NCBI RefSeq assembly: GCF_040939455.1
Contig: NC_134108.1
Coordinates: 18,877,501-18,941,500, forward strand
Length of the DNA stretch: 64,000 nt
Origin: Microcebus murinus
Lineage: Eukaryota; Chordata; Mammalia; Primates; Cheirogaleidae
Reading direction: 5' to 3'
A program made the position numbers and the translations under genes. A model generated the notes under the pieces. That model was not told where the DNA came from, did no database searches, and saw only the letters and a program-made list of their open reading frames with translations. Positions 12,300 to 26,866 of the stretch are shown here, in pieces (position 1 is the stretch's first letter; every line of letters starts with the position of its first letter).

Positions 12300-14425
12300 T
12301 AGTATGCCTACTCATAAACAAGGCATAGTTCTCATTTAGGTCTTTTAAAATTTCAACAATGTTTTGTAGTTTTCAATGTGCACTGAGTTAGGAAGTATTT
12401 CCTCCTATTCATTTTCTGAAATAGTTTGTGTAGAATTGGTATTATTTCTTCTTAAATGTTTGATAGAACTTCTCAGAAAAGCCACTGGGTCTGAAGTTTT
12501 CTTTGTGGGGAGGATTTTTACTATAAATTTCTCTAGTAAATACAGACGTTTTTAGGCTCTTTCTTCATAGTAATCTTGGGTAGTTTGTGTCTTTCAAGGA
12601 ATCTGTTCATTTCATATAAGTTGTCAAATTTATTGCCATAGGTTGTTCATAATATTCCTTTATTACCCCTTTAGTATCTGTACTAATGTCTTCTTTCTCA
12701 TTCTTGATATTAATAATTTCTGTTTCCTTTGTTTTTTCCTAGTAAGTCTGAATAGTTATTTATAAATAGTAGTTATTTGATGTTTTCAAAGAAGGAGCTT
12801 TTGGTTTCATTGATTTCCTCTAATGCTTTTGGTTTCTTATTTCATTGATTTCCATGTTATAGTCTTGCTTTTTAATCCACTCTGACAATCTCTGTCTTTT
12901 AATTGAGATGATTAGAACAATTATATTTAATGTGATAAATTATTATCACATTAGGCTTAAGTCTATTTTATCTTGCTATTTGTTTTTACTTTGTCCATAT
13001 GTTCTTTGTTCCCCCTTGTCTCTTTTCCTGCCTTGTTTGTGTCAATTGTATATTTTATAATTGTCTATTAGGTATAGTTATTTTGTTGTGATTGTTGTCA
13101 TTGTTATTATTGTTCTTATTTTAGTTGTTTCTAGTATATTATTAACTTACCACAATCTATCTTCAAATAATATTATATAACAACACTTCCTGTATAGTAC
13201 AAGAACCTACAAATAGTACATATCATTTCTCTCCTTCTAGCCTTTATGCTATTTTTGGTATACAATTTATGTATTTATACATTGTAAGTCTCAGAATGCA
13301 TTGTTATCAGTTTTAAATATTTAATCAATTATCTTTTTTTTTAAATCAATTATCTTTTTAAAAGATATAAATATAAGCAAAAAATTTTATGTGTTTACCT
13401 ATGGAGTTACCATTTTTGGTGCTCATCATTCCTTTGTGTAGATTCATATTACCATCTGATACCATTTTTCTTATGCCTGAAGATATTATCTTAACATTTT
13501 TTGTCATGATGATCTGCTGGTTATAAATTCTTCCAACTTTTGTACGTATATTTCACTTTTTTAAGAAGCTGTTTTGCTGGGTATAGAATTCTTGGTTTAT
13601 AGTACTTTTTTCCTTTCAGTTCTTTAACAGTGTTGCTCTGTTGTCTGCTCACTTATATTTTTTTGATGAGAACTCTGTTATATGTATTTTTATTCTTTTA
13701 TAGATAGTGTTTCTTTTCCCTAGGGCTGCTCTAAAGATTTTCTCTTTATCACTGGTTTTGAATAATTTATTTATTGTATTTTGGTGTTGCTTCTTCATGT
13801 TTCTTGTGTTTGTGATTTTAGTTGTGATCAAATTTGGAAAAATTTTGGTCATTATTTCTTCAATTATTTTTCTAACCATTCCCTTCACGCCTTCACACTC
13901 AGGGACTCAAGCTACACCTATACTGAGCTATTTGAAGTTGTTTCATAGCTCTCAGATGCTCTGTTAATTTTTTTAAAATTTGTTTTTGTCTTTATGCTTC
14001 AATTTAGATAGTTTCTATTGCTATGTTTTCAAAGTCATTAATCTTTTCTTCTGCAATGTGTAATCTACCTTAATCCTATCTAGTTTTTTTATTTCATTTA
14101 TTTTATCTCTAGAATTTTAATTTGAATATTTTGATATCTATCAGGTGTCTACTTAAATTTTGTAAATATCTTGAATACATTGATAATAACTTTTAAATAT
14201 CCTTGTCTTCTATTTCCAATGTGTCAGTCTATGTCCATTTTAATTAATTGATTATTTTCCTTATTAAGAGTCATGTTTTCCTGCTTCTTTGCATGCTTAA
14301 TAGTCTTTGGTTAGGGAAAGACAGTATGAATTTTGCCTTTTTGGGTGCTGGACATTTTTGTATTTCTACAAATATTATTGAGCTTTTTTCTTAGATGCAG
14401 TTAAATTACTTGGAAACAGTTTGAT
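12300..14425 (-). repeat. Ancient L1 LINE remnants, antisense
   Basis: The plus strand shows phrases typical of antisense old L1: 'gccactgggtctgaagtttt', 'tttcaaggaatctgttcatt', 'ttcaaagaaggagcttttgg' (reverse of an ORF2 segment), then 'gctgggtatagaattcttgg' and 'aggatttt'-like text up to about 14.4 kb. No intact ORF2 frame is left; open frames at 13649-13967 on both strands are fragments. It may be more than one insertion. Confidence 0.7.
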
Positions 14426-15224
14426 TTTTTTTTTTAATTGTGCCTTTATAATTTGATAGCAATATCCGAGTCAGTGCCAGGTAAAAGGGCTAATTATTTC
14501 TCACAACTGAAGCAAGGCCTCCCTGAATACTCCACGCGATGCCCCATTAATTATGAAAATTTCCACTCTGGCTGGTGGGAATATGAACTGTGCTCAGCCC
14601 TTGTGAACGCCAGGCAACTGTCTTCCCTAATTCTTTCAGGTGCTGTCATTGTTGTTGTTTTTATTTCATTTTTATTATGTGCTTCAAGTAGTTTCCTCAT
14701 ATGTGAGTACTGATTGGTGCTCTGCTTAATGCTCACAAGGTATTTTCTGCCTATTTCCTGGATTATTTCTTGGTACAATTACCTTTTCATTAATACTCTT
14801 TTTTGAACTCTAGCTACCTTGCTTTCCTCATGCCCTTAGTTCCCTGTCCTCAATGTAGGGAGTCAGTATGCTGGGATCCACCAGTGATCCTCATCCCTGT
14901 GCCATGACCTGAAAATGCTCTTAAGGAAGTAATCAGGGGTAGGTATAAGGCTCACCTTGTTTGTTTCCGATCCTTGTGGTATCACTGTCATGCATTGCCT
15001 GATGTCTGCTATCTAGAAAACCAGTGTTTCATATATTGTGCTGGATTGTTTGTTTGTTTGTTTGTTTCAGACAGGAGAATAAGCTCAGTCCTTGTTTTTC
15101 TATCTTGCCAAAAATTAAAAGTCTCTGTCACATAATTTTGCAGCAAAAAAAAAAAAAAAAATGTTCATTAAAAGCTTATGTATCCCTTTTTAGATCTTTA
15201 AAAACATTTCTATCTAACATATTC
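14426..15224. other. Unassigned intergenic sequence
   Basis: Non-coding as far as can be seen. It contains a (GTTT)5 tract at about 15047-15067 and an A17-18 run near 15146. The open frames at 14438-14713 (plus) and 14551-14778 (minus) overlap each other and show no known motif. Confidence 0.4.
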
Positions 15225-15227
15225 CTA

Positions 15228-15315
15228 TGGTCTGAATGTTTGTGTATCCCCCCAATTCATATGCTGAAATCCTTACTCCCAAGGTGATTGTATTAGGAGG
15301 TGGGGCCTTGTGAGA
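15228..15315 (+). repeat. 5' fragment of a MaLR LTR
   Basis: 'tatggtctgaatgtttgtgt', 'ccccccaattcatatgctga' and 'attaggaggtggggcctt' match the first 90 bases of MLT1/MST-like LTRs. The rest of the LTR is missing. Confidence 0.7.
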
Positions 15316-15504
15316 ATATTGCTAATTGCCTTCTGGCAACACTGCCATTTGAAAGAGAACAACAACAAGAATAAATGGATGAGTGCTTACTGTGTGTAAT
15401 ATGATACATCCAGCCATATAAAGCCAGTTTGGTCTAGTCCCTCCTTTCAAAGTCAGTGTTGTATTGTGCCTATTTGACAAAAACAAAAACAAAAACCCAG
15501 CTTA

Positions 15505-15725
15505 TTAGTAATAATATTAATTAGCACTAAAAACATATTATCTACCAGGCATTGTCATACTTCTTTACATATACTAATATGATCTTTATAACAGCCCTGT
15601 GGGAAAGTACTATTGCTGTATTTATTTTATAGTGGAGTAACTAAGGCTTCAGGAAGGTAGGTAAGTGGCAGGATCAAATTTGAGCCCAGCAGTGTGACTC
15701 CAGAGTCCTCCTATTATAATATTGT
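15505..15725 (+). repeat. MIR SINE
   Basis: Follows the MIR consensus in order: 'taccaggcattgtcatactt', 'tttacatatactaatatgat', 'aacagccctgtggg', 'agtactattgctgtatttat', 'ggcaggatcaaatttgagcc' and 'gtgactccagagtcct'. An old tRNA-derived SINE. Confidence 0.8.
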
Positions 15726-15988
15726 CTCTCAGTTAGGCTTTAAATTTGTTTTCAAAATGAAATCCAAGGATTATCACAGCTCCTTGTATGCAGGAATTTG
15801 ATTTTATTCAGAAAATGCAAAGCGAATCTCTGCACTATTTTCGCAGCAGTGCTTATATCTACTGGGTATAGCCCAATGTGTTATCATTAAGTTCCCTTGC
15901 CAAGGCTCTTTGGTTTTTGTTTTTGTTTTTTTTTTTTTTTTCAGGGCAGAAATGATATTGCCAAAAACTGGGTTGTGGATTGTCCATT

Positions 15989-16199
15989 CAGTGCTTTCTG
16001 ATAGAATGTTCTATGATAATCTAAATTTATCTTACATTTATACTATGTAATAGCCAGTAAACTCATGTGGGTATTGAACTCTTGAAATATGAACAGCATG
16101 ACTGAGAAACAAATATTTTAATTTATTTTAATTTTAGCTAACTTAAATTTAAATAAGATCGCCACAGGTGGTTAGAGGTTACTGTATTGAGCAGAGCAG
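15989..16199 (+). mobile_element. MER5A-like hAT (Charlie) DNA transposon remnant
   Basis: Begins 'cagtgctttctgatagaatg' and ends 'actgtattgagcagagcag', which are the two ends of MER5A. The interior has 'aatagccagtaaactcatgt', 'ttgaactcttgaaatatg' and 'ttttaattttagctaactta'. It is non-autonomous, with no transposase. Flanking 8-bp duplications are no longer recognisable. Confidence 0.82.
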
Positions 16200-16336
16200 A
16201 CCTATCATGGAGAAGTTTCCACTTGTCAACACAAAAAAGCTTTTGTAAGATACTAATTGAAACATCTAGCCCTGCTCTATGGATTTCATTTCATCCACCC
16301 TTCCTCTTCCCTATTCCCCTCCAGACAACACATACA

Positions 16337-16381
16337 TTCTCTCTCTCTCTTTTTTCTCTCTCTCTCTCTCTCTCTTTCTCC
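16337..16381. repeat. (TC)n polypyrimidine microsatellite
   Basis: CT dinucleotides over about 45 bp with one T-run interruption. The 131-codon and 67-codon open frames on the two strands across it are low-complexity artefacts. Confidence 0.95.
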
Positions 16382-16583
16382 ACCCTCTTCCTCCCACATC
16401 AGACAAATAGTTATTTCCTGAGTATATTCTGGACTTCCATAGACTTGCTGCTATTGTTTTCTCTGCCTGAAATGCCTCTTTCTCTTGCCTGGCAAATGTC
16501 TCCCTCTTTCTCAAAATGTCATATTCCTTTCCTTGCTCACCTTAAATCCCCTGGGCAGAATTTATTACTCCTGTGTTCTTAGG

Positions 16584-17039
16584 TGTGATGGTTAATTTTA
16601 TGTGTCAACTTGACTGTGCTGTGTTTAATCTAGGAGCACCAAGATTAAACGTCATTTCTGGGTACTTCTATGAGAGTGTTTCTGGATGAGTTTGGCATTA
16701 GAATCAGTAGACTCAGTAAAATTGCCCTCCTTAATATGGGTGGGCATCACCAGGGCCTGAATAGAACAAAAAGACAGAGGAAGGAGGAATTTGTCCCTTT
16801 TGCTTCCTGCCTGCTTTCTTGGGCAGAGGAGACATCACTCTTCTCCTGCACTTGAACTGAGATTTACACCCTCAGCTTCCCTGTTTCTCAGACCTCTGGA
16901 GTAGGACTGGAATTATATGACTGGTGTTTCCAGATATCCAGCTTGCATTGCAGATCATGGGACTTCTCAGCCTCCGTAATTGTGTGAGCCAATTTCTTAT
17001 AATATGGTGCCATTTATTTGAAGAACCTGGACTAATTCA
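16584..17039 (+). repeat. MLT2-type ERVL solo LTR
   Basis: Matches MLT2 LTR from 'tgtgatggttaattttatgt' through 'caacttgactgtgctgtg', 'ggtgggcatcaccagggcct', 'aatagaacaaaaagacagag', 'atcatgggacttctcagcct' and the end 'gaacctggactaattca'. Part of the 3' AT-rich segment is deleted. Flanks 'ttagg' (16579-16583) and 'ctagg' (17040-17044) look like a 5-bp duplication with one change. Confidence 0.87.
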
Positions 17040-19893
17040 CTAGGTAGAGATGACCTCTGTGATTTCAAATAGATATTTATCATGTATTAATATTGCATGG
17101 AGAATGGATTAATGGCATAGACGAAAAAGAGACTGGGCTCTAGAAGACCAGAATCCAAACCGATTTCACAGAAGTACGGAGGGCATGAAATGTCCCTGAT
17201 TGTACCTCAACCATTTTTTGTAACAATCTCAGCTTTGCCCCAGCTATCCATGAGATGATTTAGTACATGCCATTATTTTTGACAGTGTTGCTATACTTCC
17301 TTCAGTTAATTAATACAAATTTGTGTCATAAATGTGCCTCATCATCTTGCATAAAGCTTAGAACTTCTAGTCCTAGGCTTTTCAGTAGAACACTATGGCC
17401 CACAGGATGCTCAGATATGACTCCCACGAGTGAGTTGAGTTCAGGAGCCCAACAGTCTTTACTATGATGCTATTCAGTATGCCCAGAGTGTCCCCATGGT
17501 TTGTAAGGATAATGCAGACTACCAAAGAAATCTTGAAAGGCACTTTTGAAGAAATATAAACATAAAACTTGAGATATCTTTTACTACTAATAGGACAGCC
17601 AAGATGTGCCACTCAGATATGAAGAACTTGCTTTTCAGATGGATTAGTGCAGTCAATTGAGAGCCTCTAGCTCCAGTACCCTCAGCAGACTGGAGGGCTC
17701 CCATCATTGCCCGGGCATGGTGCACCACAGCTTAGCCGTATCGTTTTAATGCAAGTCTTCTCTTTTGTCAAGCCTTGCACGGGAGCTCCCTTTGGGCTTA
17801 GGCAAGATTTTCTCAGAGCTGAACTTACAGCCCTCTGAGACAGTTTCCACCCAGTCTCCCTTCCTTCCTATTCTTCATTCACAGGGTCAGACTTGTATCA
17901 CACACTGAATTCTTCCCTCTCTACTCCTACTCCCTTTCTCCTTTGTCTTTCACAGAAATTACACCTGATTAATTTCTTGCACTTCTAACTACATTTTGGT
18001 GCCTGCCTCCCAGGAGACCTGAACTAATAAAATTAGATCCAAATTTAGAAACAGGAATCAGGTCCATGTAGGCATAGGACTTACCTTCATGACCTCTCTA
18101 TCTGTCATGAGATTGAAATAGCAAGAAAATCCTAAACATATTTTGTCTACTATTTTTCATTTATTTTGACTGGAAAAGTTAGTTTTTTTGTGGAACTGTT
18201 TTCCTAAAACTGAAGTAGGTTCAGTTACTGCCAAGAATTTTTTTTCCTCACTAGATTCGTAAAGTAAAAGAAGTGACAGGTCACAATTGGTCACTGCAAC
18301 TGGCAATGTGGGATTACCTAGTGTTTCTATACCAGTGAGAAAAGATTAGGACAATTTGTTTTTCCAATATGAATATACACAAATAGAAATCCATATAAAT
18401 GCATATGATTTTTCTATTGTCCCTCAAATATCTACAATTATGTTTCTCAGAATATATGCTTTCCACTGGACCAAACACAAATTTGAAAGGGGAAAAAAGT
18501 ATCCTGGTGGTAATACATTACAAAATTTATAAAACTAAATGAGATTTTCTTCACATATTAAAATTGGTATAAACTTATTAAAACTTCTCTTTCAAAAGTC
18601 TCTTTAGAGAATGTTTTTAAGCCACCATCAACACTGATTTCAACACATCAACAATGACTTCATTGCTGTAAAGCTATTTCTTAGCATTTAATGGGAAAAA
18701 AATGAAAAAGTTACCCATATTGCTCACAAATTAAATTACTTGGTTTATTTTAAAAAGTTAAATCTCTCCTCAAAGAACAAATATCAGTCACACTTATCTT
18801 TATCACTCCTGAGAGGCTGTGAATAAATACTGTCAAGTTATAAAGCCTGATTAATGACATGTTAGACACCAGTAATTAAAAACAGACCTGGAGGACATAA
18901 TGTTCCACAAGCTGATCAGATCAGGTAGGAAAAGACCAAAAGGCAGAGTGATGCGCTGGGGAAAGGTCCCAGGACACCTGGGTGCTAAAGCTGCCTCTGC
19001 CCTCTTGGAGGAGTCCTTGCCTATCTGGGCCTATTTCCCCACATGCTTTGTGAGAGGCAGCCCGTGAGATGGCCAAGGTCCATTTCTGAGTCAGCAAGGC
19101 TGCATCCCTTGTATAAGAAGAGCTGAGATTGACAATAAATATGTCCAAGGCATAAAGTTAGAGCACAAAGAAAAACCTAACCAGTTTTTTTCCCTTCATT
19201 TTCTCATAGAAGTTTGATACAGAGAAAAATTTAACAGTCAACTGCAATGAAAAAGTCAACTGGAAATGTAATTAAATGTTGGAGTCTATGAGGGAAAAAA
19301 AATTGAGATTCTTAGGGCCCTTCTTAATCTTTAATCTGCCTTTTATCACACCAGGTAAAGGGCCTCCACCAGAGGGGTCATTAAAGACCTGTGGATTGCA
19401 ACACAGGTTTTTACTAAAATGGTTCTTAGTTCTTCCCTACAGCACACTTTCCTACACAAATATAATCTATTTGACTAAACAGGACTTTTATCTTCTAAGC
19501 CACTGTTTTAAACACATAAGGTCGACCTTTTTCATTTCCAAGATCATATAAAATAGGGTTCCCTTTCTAATCTGGAAGTCATATCACTCTCATTGTTGAC
19601 ACAGCATCTACTCAATTACACTCCTTATTTTCAAGTTAAACCTGTGCTCAGATCATAACACGAGAAAGGCTTGAGGATATGGAATGTTGAGGATGTGGAA
19701 TATTATTTATGAAGAAACCAAGTTTCAACTTTTAACGTCATATTCATTTCAGACAAATTTTAGGCCTATAATAATCCAACTTGAAAACTGCTAGAGGCAA
19801 CCTCCTCCTAATGCCAGGTTTGATGACATAGGCAAAGCCACACCAGAGAAGGGAGCAAGTAAGAAAACTGACAATTAAAACATAATATGTGGG
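17040..19893. other. Unassigned intergenic sequence
   Basis: A MIR-like core sits at about 18960-19060 ('caggacacctgggtgctaaa', 'cctatctgggcctatttccc'). Otherwise no gene or named repeat was recognised. Short open frames at 17267-17728 and 18921-19551 show no domain or motif. Confidence 0.4.
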
Positions 19894-20270
<377 letters not shown>

Positions 20271-20549
20271 CTAAACCCAGTTTGAGGAGATGAAGAAAGC
20301 AGGGTATGAATACTGAGTGAGACTAGCCAGATTCTGGCGGGGATGAGGGGAGAGAGGAGGACACTGGATCAGAGGGAACAGTATTGCAAAAGTTTCCTGA
20401 GGCAAGACAGATCAGATAGTATCTAGGATTAAGTATAGAGTTTGGGAGAATGGGAGCAGGTAATGATGAAAGGAAAGATTGGAAAGGCAGGTGGGAACAG
20501 ATCTAGATGGAAGAGCATGTCTATGGAGCCTTAATTTTCAAACACTTTT

Positions 20550-20550
<1 letters not shown>

Positions 20551-20588
<38 letters not shown>
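20551..20588. repeat. Compound (AC)10(AT)9 microsatellite
   Basis: Ten AC units run directly into nine AT units. A weak MIR-like segment follows to about 20740 ('atcttcacaacaaagac'). Confidence 0.95.
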
Positions 20589-20589
<1 letters not shown>

Positions 20590-20725
20590 CTGAGTCTTCA
20601 TTTTATCTTCACAACAAAGACGCTTAGAAAGCATATTGTCATTTTTATAAAAGGGAGATGAAGCCTCAGAGTAAAGTGATTTGCTAACACGTGCGTAATA
20701 AATGTGCTCTATATTCTTTTGGTGA

Positions 20726-21969
<1,244 letters not shown>

Positions 21970-21980
21970 TAAAATGTTGT

Positions 21981-24000
21981 TAAGTGGTTGGGGGAGGGAT
22001 ATTGATAGCAGGTGTTCTCTTGCCTTTCATTCTGCAACTCACAAATTGTTCCTAAGCCACAGATTTCCACGCCCTTCTGAACCACCCATTAGGAGGAAAT
22101 CCACCCACATGGCTCTTATAGGATTTAAACCTTAGACTGCTTCCCTAGGGGGTCGTTGACAGAAATAAAAAGTGACTCATTTGACAGAATTAGGATCCTG
22201 GGATTTTTGCTTCTATTTTTAATGGTATTAGATCCAGAGAATTCAAGTTATTAATGACAAACTTTATGGGTAAGTTAACTGAGTAAGAATGACAAACCAC
22301 ATGTTCCCTGGAGTATAAAATGAATAGTCACCGACAACTTGCCAAGGTTAGGAGCAAAGTTTGTATTAATTCAATAGTTGAATAATGTGGTGACCTGGTT
22401 GACTTCTCCATATGAGTGACTGGTCATTGGGTCACCATATGCTAAGCTAAATCCAGACAGAAGAGGCTCTTAAGTAACATAAAATTGACACTTGAACTCT
22501 GGGTCTTTGCATTTATTTGGCCAAGGATCCTCGCTTCAGCCAGATGAAGCAATGTTTAAGACATTGAAAGTCAGTATGTGTTAATAACAAGATTCCTGAT
22601 TTTTGATGAGGTCAAATCTGTGGTTTTATGTCTTTTCAATTCTTTCTAGGCACCCTTCAGTTAGAAAACATAAAACACTTTTGACAATAGTGAGTGAAAA
22701 AAATCTAGAAAACAGATCCAGATATTTGGCTTTGTTAAGATTTCTTATAGTGTGATCTGTACTCCATAGCATAGTTCAAATATATCACAGTTATACCATC
22801 AGCAAACTGGTAAATCTACAAAAGATTTGGGGTTGGGGATATAAAAATAAATATAAATCATATTCTGTCTTAAAACAAATCTGCCTTTGTTTATGCTACA
22901 TTTCTATTAAAGATTAATGGGCATATTAGACCTTTCTCAACATTAGGCTAGAAATCTATCTTAAATCACCTTAAGCAAACAAATAAAAAGGAGGGAATGT
23001 ATTATCTTAAGTAACTGCACTGTCTGCCATGGGTCAGGCACGAATGAGTTGAGCAGTCCATGCCGTGTCCTCAGGCTCTTTTCTCCATCCGTGGTGCTTG
23101 CCTTTGCGTGTTCTCCATTCTTGGGCTTCCTGTGTCCTGGCAAAGATGGCGCCTGGACACTGCAGGCGTCATTATTACCCTCAGGGCTGCAGATTCCAGT
23201 GAAAGCAAGCACTGCTCTCCCCAGCAATTAGAATAACAATTAACAGCTTGCCTTGAGCTACCTGCCTGTCTTTGATCCCTGTGTGCACAGGGGTAACAGG
23301 CTCTTGACTGACTGGGCTTATGTACACTCGCCACCCTGAACTTGGTTGACCCAGGAGTAGAAAAATGGGTCGGTTCTCCAGAACGAAAAAGTGCAGCGTT
23401 AATAAAATAAATAAATAAACAAACAAACAAATTGTACATGTCTTCTACACAGGCAAATCGAATACAGAAACCCTTTCTTTATTGATAGCCAAAATATATA
23501 AGCATCTTTAGAAAATAATTTTTCTCGGTACTTTTCACACGTTTGATGACTACGTTATGATGCTACTAGAAAGAAAAAGATTCTCTCTCCCTGTTAGCAA
23601 CAAAAAAGATGGTTTAAAAAATCACAAAATGTTTTCCCAGTGACCATAAGTATTAAAACACATTCTTAAATGGACTTAGTTATTTTAAACCCAAATGAAT
23701 ATGAGTTAACATGTTCTCTGCAGTGAACAAAAAAACTTTGCTCAAGATATAGCTTAATGGAAGTTAATCAACTGACTGACACAGCTGGCAAAGAAAACAA
23801 GTCAAATAAGAAACAGACTGACATTTAGGGAACTACGTAAATTAAAGGGCAGACCTCTGTTTCTGAAACTTGTGCTAGATGACCAAAAACTCTGAAATTT
23901 ATTGCTGAAAATCCTTAGTATCATCCAAAACTTTCTTCACATCAGACACTTAAAAAAAAATACTGACAAACTCTATACACAAGTTAAGGGGAAGAAACCC
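21981..24000. other. Unassigned intergenic sequence
   Basis: No gene recognised. The 23040-23400 part is richer in GC and CpG than its neighbours and contains several overlapping short open frames on both strands. It may be an unrecognised old LTR. An AAAT/AAAC simple tract lies at 23401-23432. Confidence 0.35.
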
Positions 24001-24640
24001 CTTTATTCCATTACTGTCCAATAAGCAGATGTTTACTCATAATCTGCGGGTGACTTTGGGAGGAGAGGCAGGGAACAGGCACGGAGGGGCCACGGGAGGA
24101 GGGAGAAGAGATTGTGAAGACAGGGAACAGCCAGCATTTCATGTTAGACCAAAAAAAAAAAAAAAAAAAACAAAGGGAAGGAATTCTGAACGCTGGCTCA
24201 GGATCAGACCATAAACAAAATGCCTTCCCAAGCAGATTGTATAAAAGGCATTTTACAAGTTAAACAATCGCCCAGCCATCACGGTTGTGAAAGAGCAAAG
24301 ACTAAAAAAGGAAACGGTCTCTGCGCTAGGCCAGGCAGAACTTCCCAGCGTCTTCAAGGCGGAATCTCTCCCATGGTGAGTTGATTCCTCGGCATCCTCT
24401 CCAACCCCCATTCCCTCCGGAAGTGGGATATGGCATCTACTTCTTGCGGAATTTAATGGGAATTTTATTTTTAAGACAATTTGGTACCATCTTTTGACTT
24501 AATTGGGCCATGCTGTGGGCTCTCCCCACGCGGGTGAGGTTCCCAGAGCGGGAGGTTGGAGAGCTGCCCGAGAGGAACTGAGTCCTGCAGGGTGGGCTTT
24601 CCCCTCCCCCAGGGGATAGACCTAATCATTTTGAAGTGTT
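24001..24640 (-). other. GC-rich unassigned block with a possible minus-strand terminal exon
   Basis: This block stands out from AT-rich surroundings and matches no repeat I know. On the minus strand an open frame runs without a stop for about 58 codons and ends at a TAG at about 24439-24441. Its last residues are basic (ending KIPIKFRKK). About 430 bases further along the minus strand lies an AATAAA signal (plus-strand 24002-24007). A possible splice acceptor 'ccctgcag' precedes the frame. This arrangement resembles the last exon of a transcript, but an open frame of this length in GC-rich DNA can occur by chance. A 20-A run at 24150-24169 lies in the putative 3' UTR. No protein family recognised. 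Confidence 0.2.
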
Positions 24641-25888
24641 ATTTCCCTCTACCTGATCTTTTCCACTTGAAGACTGGTCTCTGGATCAAAACCATCGTCT
24701 GTGCACACCACTGCTTCCTCTGGAGGGTGTGATGCATATGTAGGCTTTGATAATTACATTTTTTTATTCTGACAAAAGGCAGTTGGGTGCTTAGATATAA
24801 AAGAAGCACAATACCCTCCTACTCACAGAGCTGCTTATGATATTATTAAGGGAAATTTGGCCAACAGTGGTGAAAACAGAAGTAAGTGCCTAATAACTAG
24901 GCACTTAGGGCACATGCTGGCTTGCCTGGGGTAACTATTAATTATGCCCCTTTTTACTCCCGAAAGAGTCCCAGTGTGGGTGATAAAATATCTGGTCATC
25001 CTACAAGTAACCTGCATTTCTACAAGTACTGTTGTGGTATGTAGACATGCTTATAACAGTGACATACAAAAAAGCTCCATGATAAGAAATGATTAGTGGA
25101 ACTGCCATTAATCAAAAGTATGAAAACTTTATGTTAAGTAATTGCTGCTTTGCTGTCTTGTTCCATCATCTGGATTTTGTACTTAACCCGCCTGTCTATC
25201 TCCCCTACACCCTCTACAATGGACAACCGCACATGGTGCAGGTGAACATGGGCCTGGCTGGGAATCACGGGAAAGGCTTGCACCACGCAGAGGATCTGGG
25301 TGGATATCAGCCCCTGGGGAAGGAATTCACATGTTTCGGAACACAAAGTTCATTGAAAGAGTGATAAGCAAGAAGGGGTAGGGAAAAGGGGAGAGAAAAT
25401 CAAACGTTGCCTTGGCCTGGTTCTGCTCCTACCAGTTTTGCCACATCTTGTGACGAGGGGTGGAGAAGTTAAAAGCACCTGCGTTGTCTCAGTCACTCTT
25501 AGGATAAGAAGATGCCCAAGATCACACTGATTGTGCAGGACCCGCTTTCCCTCCATTCTGCACCTTCAGGAGTAGATTGGGGACCTGAAATGCAAGTATG
25601 TAGGCAAGAATCCCGGCAAATAAGTTCCTGATGGAACAATGGCTCCATCAGTGGATCCCTTCTGTTGTCCAAATTGCAGCGGGAATGCTCATAGTCACAA
25701 CCCAAACCTTGAGAACTTTTCAAACCAAAATCAGAGCTGGAATTGCAGTCAGGGCAAAAGTATGCAATGGATAAACATATGTTAAACTAAAAAAAAAAAA
25801 AGTATACCCTTCAGTGTACATACGATTGCCTGCTCCATAGCAGAGATGCCAAATTTTTGGAATATGTAAATTAAAAATTATTCCTGGC
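24641..25888. other. Unassigned intergenic sequence
   Basis: Non-coding as far as visible. The overlapping open frames at 25089-25364 (plus), 25134-25346 (minus) and 25350-25723 (minus) show no domain, and none has coding support beyond length. Confidence 0.4.
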
Positions 25889-26285
25889 TGCTATGGTTTT
25901 AAGGCATGTGTTCCTCCAAAATTCATACATTGGAACATAAAACCCCAAGGTGATGGTATTAAGAAGTGGGGCCTTTGGGCAGTGATTAGGCTTAGTGCTC
26001 TTATAAAAGAGGTTTCAGGGAGTACTCTAGTGCCTTTTTGCCTTTCCGTCTCGCCTGTTATATGAGGACACTATGTGCTCATCGCCCCTTCCCTGTCGCC
26101 CCTTCCTCTATGTGAGTCTGCGGCAAGGGGAGCCTTCTTGGAGCAGACAGCAGCCCTCACCAGACACGGGATCTCCTGGCATCACGACCTTAGACTTCTC
26201 AGCCTCCAGACTGTGAAAAGTAAATTTCCACTGTTTATAAATTACCCAGTCTGTGGTATTTTGCTATGGCAACAAACCACCACTA
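25889..26285 (+). repeat. MLT1A-like LTR
   Basis: Starts 'tgctatggttttaaggc' and follows the MLT1A pattern: 'ggtattaagaagtggggcct', 'cttataaaagaggtttcagg', 'agccctcaccagacac', 'cttctcagcctccagactgt' and 'attacccagtctgtggtatt'. The last bases are degraded, so the 3' boundary is approximate. The 80-codon open frame at 26075-26317 lies within it. Confidence 0.83.
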
Positions 26286-26456
26286 CCTTTAAACAAACTA
26301 CTTCCCTTGGTGTTTAATATATTATAATTACATAATTGTAGTTGTAATATGTTGTAACAGATTACTAAAGCAAACCAACAAAATGAAGAGGTCCACCTGG
26401 CATCACTTTTTGAAACTATTCAGGTTCCATGGACCAAATAAGGTGAAAGATCCCCC

Positions 26457-26866
26457 TGTATTAGTCAGGGTTCTCCAGAGAAACAAAAGAAATACAGAAA
26501 GAGAGAGAGAAAAGCAGAGACAGGGAGAGAGACAGAAGTACTTTAAGGAATTGGAGTCCAAAATCTCTAGGGTGGGCCAATAGGCCAGAGACCCAGGGAA
26601 GAGCTGGTGCTGCAGTTGGAGTCCGAAGGCAGGCTGCTGGCAGAACTCCTTCTTCCGAGGAGGTCAGTCCATTTCTATTAAGGCCTTCAACTGATTGGAT
26701 GAGGCCCACCCACATTATGGAGGGTAATCTGCTTTACTGAAAGTCCACTGATTTAAATGTTAATCTGATCTAAAAAATATCTTCACAGAAACATCTAGAA
26801 TAATGTTGGACCAAATATCTGGGTAGTGTGGCCTAGCCACATTGACATATAAAATTAACCATCACA
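26457..26866 (-). repeat. MLT2-type ERVL LTR, antisense
   Basis: Reverse complement of MLT2: 'tgtattagtcagggttctcc' at the start, 'aggccttcaactgattggat', 'gaggcccacccacattatgg', and the end 'acatataaaattaaccatca'. It contains a GA-rich patch at about 26497-26540. It is the opposite orientation to the MLT2 copy at 16.6 kb. Confidence 0.88.

Noticed and set aside
16187..16582. 131-codon Ser/Leu/Phe-rich ORF
   Set aside because: It spans a (TC)n microsatellite, and an antisense Glu/Arg-rich ORF mirrors it.
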